DNA of 64,000 nucleotides from Lewinellaceae bacterium (GCA_020636135.1 JACJYK010000001.1:2776501-2840500); one strand, 5' to 3'. Positions 26,235 through 36,325 are shown, numbered from the stretch's first letter. The notes: generated by a model not told the origin, from the letters alone. Numbers and translations: made by a program.

Positions 26235-28985
26235 TCAAATTTGCAGAAGATACTCGACAAGGTTCTCATCATTGGCCAAACCCAGTTTGCTTCTGAGCCG
26301 GTAACGTTTGTTTTCAACGCCACGAAGACTGATATTGAGGAGGGGTGCAATTTCTTTGGAAGAAAGATTCATCTTCAGGTAAGCTGCCAAACGCAGGTCC
26401 CCGGGAGTAAGTTCGGGGTTGCTATCCAGGAGCTTTTTTAAGAAAGCTTCATGAACCTGGTTAAAATTGGATTCAAACAATTCCCAGTCCTGCTCATTGG
26501 CCAGGTGATGATCAATCAGATGGAGCAAATGTTGTTCATGCCGCAGAAGGCTGGAGTGAGGTTCCTGATGCATCTCCTGGATCTCTTCCTTTAACTGGGT
26601 GAGAATCTCATTCTTGCGGATCAGGTTAAAGGTGGTATTCGCCAACTCTTTACTTTTATTGATGATGGCCGTTTGCAATTGCTCATTGCGTAATTTGATT
26701 TCCTGCTGCTGGAGCTTCCGGGATTTCTCTAGTTCCATCTTGCGTCTCTGTATTTCCAACCGGTAAGCATGAAACCGTTGGAGCCCGAATAATACCATTG
26801 TTCCGGCTAAGAGAAATATCAGTGCGGCCCAGGCGCGCTGATACCAGGGTTTGAGTATGGTTATTTGCGTCGACGTGATCACCGGGGAAGCATTACTCAA
26901 AACTTCAAACCAATAATCACCAGGCGGAATATTGGTTAGAAGGACTTCAGATTCTGGCTGCCATTCCGACCAGGAAGGCAGATTTTCCCGGGCTCCAAAC
27001 CGATACCTGAAATAAGGAGCCCGACGATAATAGGGTTCATGAAACACCACCCGCAGATTATTCAGGCTGTAAGGAATGGACAATACTCCCCCATCAACCT
27101 GGCCGAACCGGTAGCCGGGATTGTCCAGGGAACCTATGTAACTGATGCTTGGAGACAACGTTGCTACGGTATTCGTGACAACAGAATTCCGGTCAAACAG
27201 GGCGTAACCGTCTTCCAGACAAAATAAATAGCGACTGGCATCAATGGGCACAATGCGCTCATACCCAGGTATCAGTCGAACCGGAAATCGCTGCACAAGA
27301 ATCGTATCTTTCAAATAGGCAACATAATCGCCAAAATCCATGAAGTTATCATTACCCATACCCTGCAGATAACTTACGTACTGATACTCCGGCTCAGGTA
27401 AGAAGCGACCCTGTTGCTCGGACCAGTAAACCCAATTGCGGTCGGCGCCCACCAAAATACGCTCTCCCCGTTGTTGCAATTGCAACTGATACTCCGTTGG
27501 CAATCCGTCATCCTGGGTAAACGACTGGAACTTCAAAACCTGACCCAGATCCTGATCTAGCCATATGCGGTACAATCCTTTGGTTGGACTTGCCGCCCAC
27601 ACCGTACCAGCATTATCCATTACCAGTTGATTTACCGGATCAGCAAATTTGCCGACACGCTGCTTAAATTGCCATTCATACCCATCCCAGCCATACATTG
27701 CGAGACCGGTATAGGTAGCCTGGATCAGATGATTCGCATCACCGCGCACCGGAATCAACAACCATCCTCCGGCTTCGCCGCTTAATAGTTCCCATCGTCC
27801 GTCTTTGAGTGTGAAGGTGCCATCGTTGTGTCCCACCAAAAGTTGGCCTTTATAAACCTGGACATCCCACACCTGTCCCTGGGATCCTTCCACGAGGTCA
27901 AATCCCGAGGAAGATTCTTCCGGCCATGGTCTAAAGAACAACCCGTGATTGGTTCCGATGTACAGCTTGTTCTGAAACACAGCGGCCGCGTAAACCGTAC
28001 CCAGCCCTCCCTGTTTATCCTGGAAAAATGAGAGCGGGTTATTGATCGCAACCAGGTCAACTCCTTTGTCCATCGCCACCCACAAATCATGGTAATAATC
28101 TTCATGCAGGCTCAAAATGGTATTGTTTTGCAATCCATTCTCCTGATGTATAACAAATTCAACCGAAAGATCCGGCCGGAGCACGTATACCCCATGACTG
28201 ATCGTGCCAATAGCGATATTACCATTGGAAAGTTTGATACCCAGGTTGATCTGATGCGTCTGAAAATTTTGATTTACCGGTGCAGTTACGGGCTGGATCA
28301 TCCCATCATACAGTGTGTATAACCCGGATTGATTGGTCCCGATTAACCAACCATCCTGAAAGCCAAGGATAAACATCACCCGCTTTTCTGCAAAAAAGGA
28401 AGTATTGGTTACCGGCAGAAATTCATCGTTCACAAGCCGGAAAAGTCCTTTATGGATTACCGGTAATATGAGTTCATCACCCACTTGTTGCAAGTACATG
28501 ATATTACCAGGGGCATTCAATACGGTGATCTTGCCTTGCCGGTAGACATAAAGCGTCGAAAAGGATTGAAAATAAATCCCTCCGGGAGTAACCAGGATCT
28601 TCCAGATCTCTTCCCGTTCAAACAATGGGTAATCGATGAGCGAGTCCAGGGGGTGATATTTCAACCTGCTTTCAGCATCTTTTTCCCAAAACCCGAATGC
28701 CGCGTAGCCACCGATGAATAATCTTCCATCTTCCGTACTGACCACAGCGCGGACAGTTTGCTTATGCGGCAGGTAGTGCAATATCCAGCGGCTACCATCA
28801 AATTCCAGTAAACCTCCATTATTGGCAACGAACATACTGCCGTCCGGCCCGGAAGTCACCGACCAATTTTGATACTGGGCCTGGTAGTCTTCTTTGGTAA
28901 AATGGCGTATTAATGGAACGTCAGCCAATAAAATACCCGGCATCAGGGCCATAGCGAATTGCATTGCAATTGTTCGCCAACACAT
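26235..28985 (-). CDS. Membrane sensor/regulator: beta-propeller, triple-tyrosine domain, LuxR-type HTH
   Basis: One-protein transcriptional regulator of Bacteroidota type (916 residues from the ATG at 28985, chosen because MCWRTIAMQFAMALMPGILL is a signal-like start; the frame opens at 29054). The periplasmic part has propeller repeats (NWSVTSGPDGSMFVANNGGL, LVIGxx-type blades) and a Y_Y_Y-like domain with PYYRRAPYFRYRFGAREN and LTNIPPGDYWFEV. A membrane helix (WAALIFLLAGTMVLFGLQRF), a long charged coiled coil and a C-terminal LuxR-type HTH (ELTPGDLRLAAYLKMNLSSK, then IAPLLNISLRGVENKRYRLR) follow. No histidine kinase or receiver is present. It is directly upstream of the operon on the same strand (256 bp gap), so it probably senses the glycan breakdown product and activates the locus. 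Confidence 0.82.
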   Translation of the reverse strand: MCWRTIAMQFAMALMPGILLADVPLIRHFTKEDYQAQYQNWSVTSGPDGSMFVANNGGLLEFDGSRWILHYLPHKQTVRAVVSTEDGRLFIGGYAAFGFWEKDAESRLKYHPLDSLIDYPLFEREEIWKILVTPGGIYFQSFSTLYVYRQGKITVLNAPGNIMYLQQVGDELILPVIHKGLFRLVNDEFLPVTNTSFFAEKRVMFILGFQDGWLIGTNQSGLYTLYDGMIQPVTAPVNQNFQTHQINLGIKLSNGNIAIGTISHGVYVLRPDLSVEFVIHQENGLQNNTILSLHEDYYHDLWVAMDKGVDLVAINNPLSFFQDKQGGLGTVYAAAVFQNKLYIGTNHGLFFRPWPEESSSGFDLVEGSQGQVWDVQVYKGQLLVGHNDGTFTLKDGRWELLSGEAGGWLLIPVRGDANHLIQATYTGLAMYGWDGYEWQFKQRVGKFADPVNQLVMDNAGTVWAASPTKGLYRIWLDQDLGQVLKFQSFTQDDGLPTEYQLQLQQRGERILVGADRNWVYWSEQQGRFLPEPEYQYVSYLQGMGNDNFMDFGDYVAYLKDTILVQRFPVRLIPGYERIVPIDASRYLFCLEDGYALFDRNSVVTNTVATLSPSISYIGSLDNPGYRFGQVDGGVLSIPYSLNNLRVVFHEPYYRRAPYFRYRFGARENLPSWSEWQPESEVLLTNIPPGDYWFEVLSNASPVITSTQITILKPWYQRAWAALIFLLAGTMVLFGLQRFHAYRLEIQRRKMELEKSRKLQQQEIKLRNEQLQTAIINKSKELANTTFNLIRKNEILTQLKEEIQEMHQEPHSSLLRHEQHLLHLIDHHLANEQDWELFESNFNQVHEAFLKKLLDSNPELTPGDLRLAAYLKMNLSSKEIAPLLNISLRGVENKRYRLRSKLGLANDENLVEYLLQI

Positions 28986-29131
28986 ATCGGATCTGTGATT
29001 AGGTTGAAAAGATAATAAATTATCGCGCACAATAAGGGTCGGGGATTCTCGCATGAACCTGGTTTGATTCCGGTAAACGCATCCCTATAACTACTCTTTT
29101 TTACCTATTTTTCGGATTACAATCCAACACA

Positions 29132-30178
29132 ATGAAGACATCCAAAAAAGGCTTACCACCTGGCACTATTGTCTACACGGGAGATCAAAAGGTAGAAAAA
29201 ACCATTATCAATGTTTTCCTGTACAGTGGTGAGCGTATCGAAGTCGTACGTGAAGTTCAGCTGGACGACCTTGACCATTTGCTTAAAAGGGAAGACTGCA
29301 TCACCTGGGTCGATATCCGTGGATTACACGATGTTGAATTGCTTCAGCGCATCGGGCAGGAAGGAGATATCCATCCATTGATCCTGGAAGACATTGCGGA
29401 CGTACATCAGCGGCCAAAATACGAATCATTGGAAAACGGAGCATTCCTGGTGTTACAAGCCATGTATTTCAATAAGCATAATCTGTTTAAAAGTGAGCAG
29501 GTTTCGATGTATGTCACCCCCTATTACCTGATCAGTTTTCAGGAAAAGAAAGAAGATGTTTTTGAAGCAGTCAAGTTAAGGCTGATTGAAAATCGCGGAA
29601 TAATTCGTCAAAAAACCACCGATTATCTGGCATATTCTCTGATTGATGTTATCGTCGATGATTACTTTGAGGCACTGGATAAGCTTGAAAATGACGTATT
29701 TGCCATCGAGCAGGACATTCTGGACAACAAGACCGAAGATATCAAGGAACGTCTGCATGCCGCCCGGCATATCCTGGTCCGTATGAGCAAGTCTGTCCTT
29801 CCGTGGCGGGATGCGATGTTAAAGACCATGAAACTGGATGACCTCACATTTGGTGAATCCGTCCTACCCTATTTACGGGATCTTTATGATCATACGGTGC
29901 AGGTTATTGACCGTCAGGATACATTGCGGGATATGATCAACGGTTTACGCGATCTCTACCATTCGGAATTAAATCTGGCCATGAACAAAATCATGCAGGT
30001 CCTGACCATCATATCAACCATCTTTATTCCACTGACCTTTCTGGTTGGTGTCTACGGGATGAATTTCGATAATATGCCGGAACTGAAATGGCAATATGGT
30101 TATCCGCTGGTTTGGGTTGCCATGGTCATGATGGCTTTATTGCTGCTCCAATGGTTTAAAAAGAAGAAATGGTTCTAA
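29132..30178 (+). CDS. corA: CorA-family magnesium/cobalt transporter
   Basis: Pentameric divalent cation channel in the inner membrane (348 residues). The long soluble funnel domain contains the family stretch HPLILEDIADVHQRPKYE. Near the C-terminus, a stalk helix leads into the first membrane helix ending in the selectivity motif YGMN (GMN at 309-311), and then a second helix and the basic tail FKKKKWF. The gene ends 4 bp before the P-type ATPase gene, so the two are probably co-transcribed as a cation homeostasis unit. Confidence 0.93.
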   Translation: MKTSKKGLPPGTIVYTGDQKVEKTIINVFLYSGERIEVVREVQLDDLDHLLKREDCITWVDIRGLHDVELLQRIGQEGDIHPLILEDIADVHQRPKYESLENGAFLVLQAMYFNKHNLFKSEQVSMYVTPYYLISFQEKKEDVFEAVKLRLIENRGIIRQKTTDYLAYSLIDVIVDDYFEALDKLENDVFAIEQDILDNKTEDIKERLHAARHILVRMSKSVLPWRDAMLKTMKLDDLTFGESVLPYLRDLYDHTVQVIDRQDTLRDMINGLRDLYHSELNLAMNKIMQVLTIISTIFIPLTFLVGVYGMNFDNMPELKWQYGYPLVWVAMVMMALLLLQWFKKKKWF

Positions 30179-30182
30179 TATC

Positions 30183-32672
30183 ATGATTGAGGACTCCATT
30201 CCTTTATTACCGGAATACCCCGGTCTTACTTCGGATGAAGTAGCCAGACAACAACAATTGCATGGCTACAACCGAAGCGTAAAAGCCCCAAACCAGGCCT
30301 GGGAGCTGATTATCGCTATTCTGAAAGAGCCGATGGTGTTGCTCCTCCTTGTCGCTTGTTCGATTTATTTTATCCTGTCTGAGTGGTCCGAAGCATTTAC
30401 CATGCTGGGCGCTATTCTGTTTGTGGCAGGCATTTCTCTTTTCCAGGACTACCGTAGCCAACGGGCTGTCAAGGCACTTCAGCAGATGACCATGACAAAA
30501 GCGAAAGTGGTCCGAAATAAGATGCTGACAGAGATACCATCCGATAACATCGTTGTCAAAGACATTGCGGTTATTGAAGAGGGAGACCTGATCCCGGCAG
30601 ATATGCATCTTCTCACCGAATACGACCTGGCAGTCAACGAAGCGGTACTTACCGGCGAGTCAACCGATGTAGTCAAGCAACCTGGTGATCAGCTTTACCA
30701 GGGAACTATGGTGTTACGTGGATATGGCTATGCCCGTGTTTCTGCCATCGGCACCGGGACACGTCTTGCCGCCATTGAACATTCGTTAGGCTCGGTACGC
30801 CCGGTCGAAACACCGCTACAGTCACAGGTACACCGATTTGTACGACTGATGGTCATTGCCGGTTCACTTGCATTTCTACTGGTATGGGGTTACAAATCCT
30901 GGGAAACCGGCAGTATCATCCACGGTTTACTGCATGGGTTGACCATGGCGATGAGCGTTATTCCGGAAGAGATCCCGGTGGCGATGACCACATTCCTGGC
31001 TCTGGGAGCTTATCGTTTATTAAAGCTGCAAATCATTGCCCGCCAGCCCCAGTCTGTGGAGACCCTGGGCGCAGCAACTGTGATCTGCGTGGATAAGACC
31101 GGCACACTGACCAAAAACCTGATGCAGGTAGCCAAAACCTGGGAAGCCCAATCCGGTAAGGTGACCGATTTTATCACCGCCCCTGAATTCAACGAGGTAC
31201 TGGAATATGCAATGTGGTCCAGTGAACGGTCTCCTTTTGACCCCATGGAAACCTCCATTCATCAGTGGTATTCCACCTTGAACACCCGTGATATCCGTGC
31301 TTCAGCAACCATGTTAAAGGATTTTCCGCTGGCAGGATCGCCGCCCGTCATGACCCATCTCTTTGATCTTCCCGGACAGGGTGTCATTACAGCCATTAAA
31401 GGCGGGCTGGAGACCGTCTTAAAACGATCCCAGGTGAGTGCTGAAGAGGAGGCTGAAGCTATGTCGATCAGTAAATCCTTCGCTTCCCTGGGTTTCCGGG
31501 TATTGGGTGTCGGTAAAGGAACCTGGGGTCAGGAAAAGATGCCGGAGAAGCCGGAGGACATGACTTTCACCTTTCTCGGTATCATCGCATTTTCCGACCC
31601 TCCCGAGACTCATATTCCGGATGTGATCAAGTCCTTCCATGAGGCTGGCGTTGAGGTCAAAATGATAACCGGTGATTACCTGGAAACAGCCCGATCTGTT
31701 GCTGCAACCGTAGGAATAACCGATACACCTTATCTTACCGGTTCCGAAATGCAATCCATGAGTGAACCGGAATTAACCAGGATAGTAGGAAAAACAAATG
31801 TCTTTGCCCGTATTTATCCTGAAGCCAAACTGCGCATCGTACAAGCACTGCGCAAATCCGGCGAAGTTGTGGCTATGACCGGTGACGGAGTTAATGACGC
31901 ACCGGCACTCAAGGCTGCAGACATTGGAATTGCCATGGGTAAACGAGGCACTGAAGTAGCCAAAGGTGCGGCAGGCCTTGTCCTGGGTGATGATGACCTG
32001 GCACATATGGTTGATGCCATCTATCTGGGCCGCCGGATCCATGCCAATCTGAAGAAAGCCATCCGGTACATCATCTCGATACACATCCCGATCATTACCC
32101 TCATCGTCCTTAATCAGTTCCTTCCCTTTTTGCCGGAGACTCTTTTTTCACCCATACACGTCATCTTCCTGGAATTAATCATGGGACCGACCTGCTCGAT
32201 CATCTATGAAAATGAACCGACCCGTAGAAACGAACTGGTTCATCCTTCCCGCCAACACCGGAATGTATCCCTCCTCCAGGGAAAACCATTGACGATCACC
32301 ATTCTTCAGGGGTTACTGATCACCATCACCTGCTTGATCACAGGTTACTGGGCGACCCGGCATGGATACGATGATGATACTCAAAGAACGCTGATCTTCA
32401 GTACGCTGGTTTTTGCCAATGTATTTCTAACGCTGGTCAACCGGTCCTTCCGGTTACGCATCTGGGAAACCTTTACACGCGGTAACGCTTTGATCCCCTT
32501 AATCCTGATAGTCTCATTATTGTTGTGGGCCTGCACCGTGACGATACCTGCTGTACGTCATATCTTCGAGTTTTCCGCTCTGAGACTTTCCGATTTGCTG
32601 ATTCCGGTTATGATGGCCATGCTGGGCACCTTATGGATAGAACCATTTAAGGGGACCTCACTTATTGAATAA
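30183..32672 (+). CDS. P2-type (Ca2+-like) cation-transporting ATPase
   Basis: Inner membrane cation pump of 829 residues. It has the N-terminal cation-ATPase region (about 15-60), actuator loop TGES (157-160), the membrane ion-site motif VIPEEIP (about 259-265), phosphorylation site DKTGTLTKN (Asp304), nucleotide-binding region with KGGLETVLKRS, and hinge TGDGVNDAPAL. The last third holds the C-terminal transmembrane bundle (FLPFLPETLFSPIHVIFLEL). PEEIP and the lack of N-terminal metal-binding cysteines exclude a copper or zinc P1B pump; calcium or manganese export is most likely. It starts 4 bp after corA. The two together suggest divalent cation homeostasis. Confidence 0.9.
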   Translation: MIEDSIPLLPEYPGLTSDEVARQQQLHGYNRSVKAPNQAWELIIAILKEPMVLLLLVACSIYFILSEWSEAFTMLGAILFVAGISLFQDYRSQRAVKALQQMTMTKAKVVRNKMLTEIPSDNIVVKDIAVIEEGDLIPADMHLLTEYDLAVNEAVLTGESTDVVKQPGDQLYQGTMVLRGYGYARVSAIGTGTRLAAIEHSLGSVRPVETPLQSQVHRFVRLMVIAGSLAFLLVWGYKSWETGSIIHGLLHGLTMAMSVIPEEIPVAMTTFLALGAYRLLKLQIIARQPQSVETLGAATVICVDKTGTLTKNLMQVAKTWEAQSGKVTDFITAPEFNEVLEYAMWSSERSPFDPMETSIHQWYSTLNTRDIRASATMLKDFPLAGSPPVMTHLFDLPGQGVITAIKGGLETVLKRSQVSAEEEAEAMSISKSFASLGFRVLGVGKGTWGQEKMPEKPEDMTFTFLGIIAFSDPPETHIPDVIKSFHEAGVEVKMITGDYLETARSVAATVGITDTPYLTGSEMQSMSEPELTRIVGKTNVFARIYPEAKLRIVQALRKSGEVVAMTGDGVNDAPALKAADIGIAMGKRGTEVAKGAAGLVLGDDDLAHMVDAIYLGRRIHANLKKAIRYIISIHIPIITLIVLNQFLPFLPETLFSPIHVIFLELIMGPTCSIIYENEPTRRNELVHPSRQHRNVSLLQGKPLTITILQGLLITITCLITGYWATRHGYDDDTQRTLIFSTLVFANVFLTLVNRSFRLRIWETFTRGNALIPLILIVSLLLWACTVTIPAVRHIFEFSALRLSDLLIPVMMAMLGTLWIEPFKGTSLIE

Positions 32673-32710
32673 GATCCAAGCACCTTTCCTGGCGGGGCCG
32701 GTTTTTCAGG

Positions 32711-33547
32711 CTAATAGGTGCAATCTTCTGGTACATGCCGGATGTAATACGACTTGTAGTTCTTAGCCGCAGGATCCTTACATCCCGCCAGATTAAGTAA
32801 CCGGATGTTACGAAACTGGACAGGATGACTTTCGGCCTGGAGAGAAAAAAATCCATGATCAACCGGTGCACCATCTTTAAATAGTGATGACAGTGCCGGG
32901 TCGATGCCGGACCCGTCTATGGTGGGATGGTGATAACTCATAACAGTCTCTCCATTAGCCTGGTGTTCAATCAATGAATCACCGTAGACAATATAGGTGG
33001 CTTTCACCCACTGATCCCCTTGATAAGTCTCAGAGGTTGAATTCGTACAATGCCTTTTGATCAGGTCTTCACCGAAATAAATATTGGTGCCTGGTGTGCA
33101 TACATTCTGGGTAGGGCGATCGTGCGTTCCATCTCCTCCCAGCAATTGACCTTCGATAGAAATAGGGAAATCCTGGTCTTTCGTCATCGTTTTGGGATCC
33201 TGTCCATGCAGCATGGTACCGCTGTTACGGAACGCCCAACCTGGCCCGCCAGGTACCTGCTCCCCACGGAACCGGTATTCCAATTCCAGTATGTAATAGG
33301 AATACGAGCGATTGTAAAACAGGTGTCCGAATTCACCATGAAAATCCTTCCATTGATCATAGTTTACGGTCAGGTATCCGTCTTCTACACGAAAGGTATT
33401 CCGGTAGTTAACTCCCAGGTCTGAGCCGGTAAACTTTGGTATCCATCCGGTCAGGTCTTTCCCGTTGAAAAGTATTTCCCAGTCGCCTGTCTGCTGCGCC
33501 AGGAGACTTTGTGTGAATAGAATTGCGAACAGGAAGATCTTTTTCAT
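32711..33547 (-). CDS. DUF1080 (3-keto-disaccharide hydrolase-like) secreted protein
   Basis: Secreted single-domain protein (278 residues) with signal peptide MKKIFLFAILFTQSLLAQ. The concanavalin-like DUF1080 fold shows its usual markers: GDWEILFNGKDLTGWIPKFT, FRVEDGYLTVNYDQW, YYILELEYRF, and the end VDHGFFSLQAESHPVQFRNI. Some members of the family hydrolyse 3-keto-glycosides; others have no known activity. A short C-terminal extension after IRLLNLAGC contains two further cysteines (one at the end, EDCTY), which could pair with each other or with Cys in LAGC. It converges with the ATPase gene, with 38 bp between stop codons. Confidence 0.82.
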   Translation of the reverse strand: MKKIFLFAILFTQSLLAQQTGDWEILFNGKDLTGWIPKFTGSDLGVNYRNTFRVEDGYLTVNYDQWKDFHGEFGHLFYNRSYSYYILELEYRFRGEQVPGGPGWAFRNSGTMLHGQDPKTMTKDQDFPISIEGQLLGGDGTHDRPTQNVCTPGTNIYFGEDLIKRHCTNSTSETYQGDQWVKATYIVYGDSLIEHQANGETVMSYHHPTIDGSGIDPALSSLFKDGAPVDHGFFSLQAESHPVQFRNIRLLNLAGCKDPAAKNYKSYYIRHVPEDCTY

Positions 33548-33569
33548 TATTGAGGACTATTTTACTTTA

Positions 33570-34187
33570 TCAGTCTTTAGGCAATATCCTTTGTGCCATT
33601 TCCCAATAAGCCAGGGTCAGGAAAAGAATTTCTACATCCCCTTCCGGATCCTTCATGAAGCTGAATGCACGCGAGACATATCCATTGGAACCGTTGGCTG
33701 CAGGTAAAAGCTGTGCAATCTCATCTTTGCCTACTACAACGGAGGGATAAGGAGGATGGGGCGTTTCCTGTGATGCAAGCACCCGGCGCGGTTTTAACGA
33801 ATACAATTTATTTCCCTCGATCATGGCGGACAATGTACCGTTAAAGACCACTTCGACCTGGCTGCCACGTACCTGATACAAATATTCATCCCGGCTATTG
33901 CGAATCAAAATAAGCGACTTATTCCCCGCGTATTTCCTGCGGGCGAAGATCAACAAAGGTTCATGATAAATGGAAGTCACCTTACAGCGCACGATTTTGG
34001 CATTCCGTGCCCACCTTTTGGGATGTTGTTCCTGAATATGATAGGAGGTCAGTGCACGTTCTTCATCGTCCCAGGTTACCAGTTCCTGAATCCAGGGATA
34101 AATATCCTTTCGCAACAACTCAGCGTCCCGCAGCATGCGGTTGCGTACCGGTTCCAGGTTCAGAAATTCTAAAATGGTGCGGATCAT
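33570..34187 (-). CDS. Conserved-looking hypothetical protein
   Basis: A 205-residue protein of no family I recognise. There is no signal peptide or membrane segment, so it is probably cytoplasmic. The sequence is a mix of helix (MIRTILEFLNLEPVRNRMLR) and beta strands (KSLILIRNSRDEYLYQVRG, VEVVFNGTLSAMIEGNKLYS), and the C-terminal part (EGDVEILFLTLAYWEMAQRI) is again helical. It lies 22 bp upstream of the DUF1080 gene on the same strand and may be co-transcribed with it. Codon composition and length support a real gene. No function is proposed. Confidence 0.6.
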   Translation of the reverse strand: MIRTILEFLNLEPVRNRMLRDAELLRKDIYPWIQELVTWDDEERALTSYHIQEQHPKRWARNAKIVRCKVTSIYHEPLLIFARRKYAGNKSLILIRNSRDEYLYQVRGSQVEVVFNGTLSAMIEGNKLYSLKPRRVLASQETPHPPYPSVVVGKDEIAQLLPAANGSNGYVSRAFSFMKDPEGDVEILFLTLAYWEMAQRILPKD

Positions 34188-34426
34188 AACCCAAAGTTAA
34201 GGATTTACACCTGGTATCCGGAAGTGTTCCGACGAGCTATTGTTTTTGTCAGGCTAAAGTGTTGTGATTATGGATAACATGAGCTAAAAATCTCTTACAG
34301 GCCAATTCATAATCATTCCATTTTCAGTCAGTTCGCAAGTTTAGTCTAGAAAGAACTTCCAGGAAACAACAGCAAATTTTGAGTAATTTTAGTTGGTATA
34401 AATCCGTACGCTAAATATAATTTAAT

Positions 34427-34939
34427 ATGCATCACCGTTTCATTCTACTGCCATTCGTCTTATTCACGTTGTCCATCTCCGCCCAGCAATTGGTAACCCA
34501 AAATGGAGGCCATTGTTACACCCTGGATATTCCGGATTATATGATTAAAACCTATGAGCTGAATGATGTGGCGACTTTGCAGTATCAAAATGCTTCCCGT
34601 GAGGCTTATGTGATCGTCATTGAAGATCCTAAGGATCAACTGGAGGATCTGGGTATGCATTTTACCAGCGCTTCGGATTTCATTGCGTCCTTTATATCGG
34701 ACTATAAGTCGGAAGCAGAATCTCGCAGCGCCACCGATCTAACTGCATTCGATGAAGGTTCAAATCATCTGGCGCAGGCTGTCATCTCCTGGAAGGACGG
34801 TGAGGACGATTTTTACATGCTGGTCACTGCTGTGGAAACAGAAACCCACTTCTATAAAATACTGTGCTGGTCTGTGAATGATCACTGGGAGACTCTGAAG
34901 GAAGATTATTACCGCTTATCCAAAACGTTGAAAGACTGA
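34427..34939 (+). CDS. Exported hypothetical protein
   Basis: A 170-residue protein with a clear signal peptide (MHHRFILLPFVLFTLSISAQ). The mature part resembles small exported alpha/beta proteins of the PsbP/DUF1795 type (YTLDIPDYMIKTYELNDVAT, QYQNASREAYVIVIEDPKDQ, FYMLVTAVETETHFYKILCW), with the repeated strands and final helix of that fold. I assign it only tentatively. It stands alone between a divergent hypothetical gene and the convergent sigma-factor gene. Confidence 0.55.
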   Translation: MHHRFILLPFVLFTLSISAQQLVTQNGGHCYTLDIPDYMIKTYELNDVATLQYQNASREAYVIVIEDPKDQLEDLGMHFTSASDFIASFISDYKSEAESRSATDLTAFDEGSNHLAQAVISWKDGEDDFYMLVTAVETETHFYKILCWSVNDHWETLKEDYYRLSKTLKD

Positions 34940-34990
34940 GTATATGCCGCATTGATTCCACTCCGGAAATTCATTATGACTGTCACCCCG

Positions 34991-35015
34991 CACCCGATTG
35001 AACGTCGTTCGGGCG
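34991..35015 (-). repeat. Dispersed intergenic repeat, copy 2
   Basis: Its reverse complement, cgcccgaacgacgttcaa and following tcggg, matches the segment at 6047-6070 with two substitutions. It lies between the exported hypothetical gene and the sigma-factor gene. Confidence 0.4.
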
Positions 35016-35104
35016 AGAATGAGAGTATGTTATGGAAATGTGCTTTTCCAGAGTAGCCTCAGCATTCAACACTAAATAATCAACACTCGATATTCCTGCT
35101 GGTC

Positions 35105-35974
35105 CTACCCCATGTAGTAGCGGGACTTGACCTTGTTGAAGGATTTGCGCAGGCGACGGAGTGCACGTTCTTTGATCTGACGGACGCGTTCACGGGTAAG
35201 GCCGTAGAGTTCGCCGATTTCTTCCAGGGTTAGAGCCTTGTTCCCATTCAGGCCGTAATAAGCAGCCAGGATTTCATATTCACGGGGCGACAGGACGGAC
35301 ATGCCATAGCGGACTTCGTCTTTCAGCGATTGCTCCATCAATTTCAGATCAGGACGCAACTCGTCTTCGAATGTCATCAGGTCGAGCATGGTGACACCAT
35401 TTTCTTCGTCACTGCTGATAGGCGCATCAAAGGATACATGCCGGTGTCCGCTCTGCATGATCGAGTCCACTTCCTTCACGGTCATATCAAGGAGTTCTGC
35501 CAGCTCCTCACTGGAGGGTTCACGTTCAAATTCCTGGATAAATGACTGATAGGCCTCATTCACCTTGTTAAAGGTGCCCACCTTATTCAGCGGCAGACGC
35601 ACAATACGTGAGTATTCCACAATGGCTTGGAGAATAGACTGGCGTATCCACCATACGGCATAAGAAATGAACTTGAATCCCTTGGTTTCGTCAAAGCGTT
35701 TGGCGGCTTTCATCAAACCCACGTTGCCTTCATTGATCAGATCCGAAAGAGACAAGCCCTGGTTTTGATATTGCTTGGCCACTGAAACCACAAATCTCAG
35801 GTTGGCTTTAGTCAGTTGCTCCAGGGCATCTTCATCACCCTGCTTGATACGACGCGATAGATCTGCCTCCTCCTCAGGAGTCAGGATATCGATTTTACCG
35901 ATATCATTGAGGTACTTATCAAGAGATAAACTCTCTCGATTGGTGATTCGATTGGTAATCTTGAGCTGTCGCAT
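35105..35974 (-). CDS. rpoD: Primary RNA polymerase sigma factor (RpoD/SigA family)
   Basis: Housekeeping sigma factor of the short Bacteroidota type (289 residues, no long N-terminal region 1.1). Region 1.2 (SLDKYLNDIGKIDILTPEEE), region 2 (LRFVVSVAKQYQNQGLSLSD followed by LINEGNVGLMKAAKRFDETK and FISYAVWWIRQSILQAIVEY), region 3 (around GTFNKVNEAYQSF) and region 4 with the HTH LTLEEIGELYGLTRERVRQI are all present. This protein would read the TTG/TAnnTTTG promoters of the phylum. It lies downstream of pnp in the minus direction but beyond a terminator, so it is a separate unit. Confidence 0.93.
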   Translation of the reverse strand: MRQLKITNRITNRESLSLDKYLNDIGKIDILTPEEEADLSRRIKQGDEDALEQLTKANLRFVVSVAKQYQNQGLSLSDLINEGNVGLMKAAKRFDETKGFKFISYAVWWIRQSILQAIVEYSRIVRLPLNKVGTFNKVNEAYQSFIQEFEREPSSEELAELLDMTVKEVDSIMQSGHRHVSFDAPISSDEENGVTMLDLMTFEDELRPDLKLMEQSLKDEVRYGMSVLSPREYEILAAYYGLNGNKALTLEEIGELYGLTRERVRQIKERALRRLRKSFNKVKSRYYMG

Positions 35975-36246
35975 CGTATTTTATCTGCTAATATCTTATA
36001 CAATGAAAGGCTGGAAAAAGTTTCTCGACAAATGTTGCACCTACAACAAACCCCGGTCAGCATGGAAATACTGCGCCTCAATCTGGCCAACGATTTGCAA
36101 AACCTGCTCCATTACAACAAGTACCTCTGAAAGAAGTTCTTGGTAGCAATTGCACATTTCGATACTGAAACGCAAAAATACCCGGTAATGATACCAATAT
36201 AATGAAATTATTCCTTGCTGCGATGCGTAAATCCGTGTAAAGCAAC
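35975..36246. other. Upstream region of the sigma-factor gene
   Basis: About 270 bases without a gene. I see no exact TAnnTTTG promoter match and no structured RNA. The short open frames here have no supporting features. Confidence 0.4.
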
Positions 36247-36325
36247 AAAAAAGGGAGGCCTTGCGGGCATTTCAGAGCGCATATCATATCCCGATCATGC
36301 ATTCTGCAATGCTTAAGGTCTCCCC
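36247..36325 (-). terminator. Terminator after pnp
   Basis: Long hairpin with outer arms at 36253-36262 and 36315-36324 (gggaggcctt against aaggtctccc, one mismatch) and an inner partial pairing. On the minus strand it is followed by six T residues. It lies about 25 bp after the pnp stop codon. Confidence 0.65.
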
